Below are positions 63,211 to 64,000 of a DNA stretch of 64,000 bases, piece by piece. Numbering within the stretch: the first letter of the stretch is position 1; every line of letters begins with the position of its first letter. Where the stretch lies: contig CAUYLG010034966.1 in NCBI GenBank assembly GCA_963573385.1, positions 1 through 64,000 on the forward strand, given 5' to 3'. The notes under the pieces were generated by a model. That model saw only the letters and a program-made list of their open reading frames with translations, searched no databases and was not told the DNA's origin. This DNA is from Cacajao melanocephalus (taxonomy: Eukaryota > Chordata > Mammalia > Primates > Pitheciidae). Made by a program: the position numbers and the translations under genes.

Positions 63211-63961
63211 CCTCATTCAGATATCAGTGATTTTCCCTGTACACACTTGAGTTTCCAGATAAATCACAGAACCTCCAGCTATATGTGAATTTCAGATAAA
63301 CAAGAAATACTTTTTAGTATAAGTATGTTCTAAATATCACATGGAACTTACACCAAAATTAAAACATCTTTAGTCCATTAGAAATTCAAGTTTAGCTGGA
63401 CTTCTTATTTTTATTGCTAAACTACTACTACTTGCTCAATCACAGTACCACACTAAAGTACAAAGGCTGGAGAAGTACGCATGCTCAGTTCCTCAGGCGG
63501 CTACTAACATGCAAATGGCACCTTCTTCCCCACCTCAGCCTCCAAAGACATTTAAAATCCTGTGCTTGGCCAGCCGCAGGGCGAGGTACAAGGGAATGTC
63601 ATTTACCCTGGAAACTAAGGCACTTTCTTCCTCTCCAGCTGGCCTATGAGCTTGTAGAAGTGCTTCCCTCCGTCCTGATTCCTGTTCCTTTGATTGACTG
63701 CCGATCACCTTTACCAACCCACCAGCCCTATAATTCTGACATGCGTGTCACATTCCCTTGGAGCCATCTGGAGATGTCTGGAAATACCTTTGCCCTGGAG
63801 AGTAGCGATATCACCTAATATAAGCTATTTGTTTGCTGGTTTGTTTATTTCTTCCTACTTTCCACTTTCATCACCTTTTTATATCAGTCCCAAAGCTTTC
63901 GCCTGTCTTAAAGCTTATGTATGTTCTTATTATCATGAAATCTTCTTTATTATTATTATTG
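63211..63961. other. Unique stretch
   Basis: A plus-strand 134-codon frame (63414-63818) has no recognisable domain. The end around 63940 is a TTA-rich short tract next to the Alu. Confidence 0.45.
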
Positions 63962-64000
63962 TTTTTTGAGATGTAGTCTTGCTCTGTTACCCAGGCTGGA
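63962..64000 (-). mobile_element. Alu 3' end, antisense, cut by the window edge
   Basis: 'ttttttgagatgtagtcttg' and 'ctctgttacccaggctgga' are the start of a reverse-complement Alu. The rest lies beyond the window. Confidence 0.92.

Overview
The window looks like a piece of primate, most likely human, nuclear DNA. About a dozen Alu and Alu-monomer copies place it in a primate. Decayed L1, L2, MIR, MaLR (MST/THE1 and MLT1), hAT-type and Tigger elements, plus simple repeats, are what an ordinary mammalian autosomal stretch carries. I found no protein-coding gene, tRNA, rRNA, small structured RNA, CRISPR array or CpG island. No open reading frame exceeds about 200 codons. The longer ones overlap each other on both strands, cross repeat boundaries or come from simple repeats, so I call none of them a gene. 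The window could be intergenic or lie inside a large intron; the sequence does not decide which.

Layout. 1-5.2 kb: Alu tail, L2, an L1 relic with an internal deletion, and a complete Tigger-type DNA transposon (2144-3899) holding two Alus. 5.2-7.5 kb: GC-richer unique sequence with the best exon-like signal (5367-5435), then a 370-bp GACAGA-type repeat. 7.5-10.7 kb: a solo MaLR LTR on the minus strand, two inverted MER20-like elements and an L1 3' end. 10.7-14 kb: AT-rich unique sequence. 14-20 kb: the most layered region. A full MaLR provirus (15069-17364) sits inside an older LTR, and is followed by a hAT-like element carrying a 5'-inverted L1. 20-35 kb: mostly unique sequence with MIRs, an L1 inserted into another L1, an MLT1 LTR, Alu monomers and L2. 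36.8-44.3 kb: two L1 5' regions, each interrupted by an Alu, a long L2, and a GATA/CATA/GACA microsatellite. 44.3-47.4 kb: unique sequence and a solo LTR with a perfect 5-bp duplication. 48-56 kb: older L1, MIR and L2. 56-64 kb: mostly unique, somewhat GC-richer, with one Alu, a MER5-like element and the edge of another Alu.

Nothing here works together as a gene set. The interest lies in mobile-element history (nesting, twin priming, target-site duplications), a few exon-like splice-signal pairs, one strong hairpin, a likely polymorphic tetranucleotide repeat and AT-rich blocks that could be conserved noncoding elements. Repeat family names come from recognition of familiar consensus features, not from a search. 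Superfamily calls are firmer than subfamily calls, and element edges are approximate unless a target-site duplication is given.
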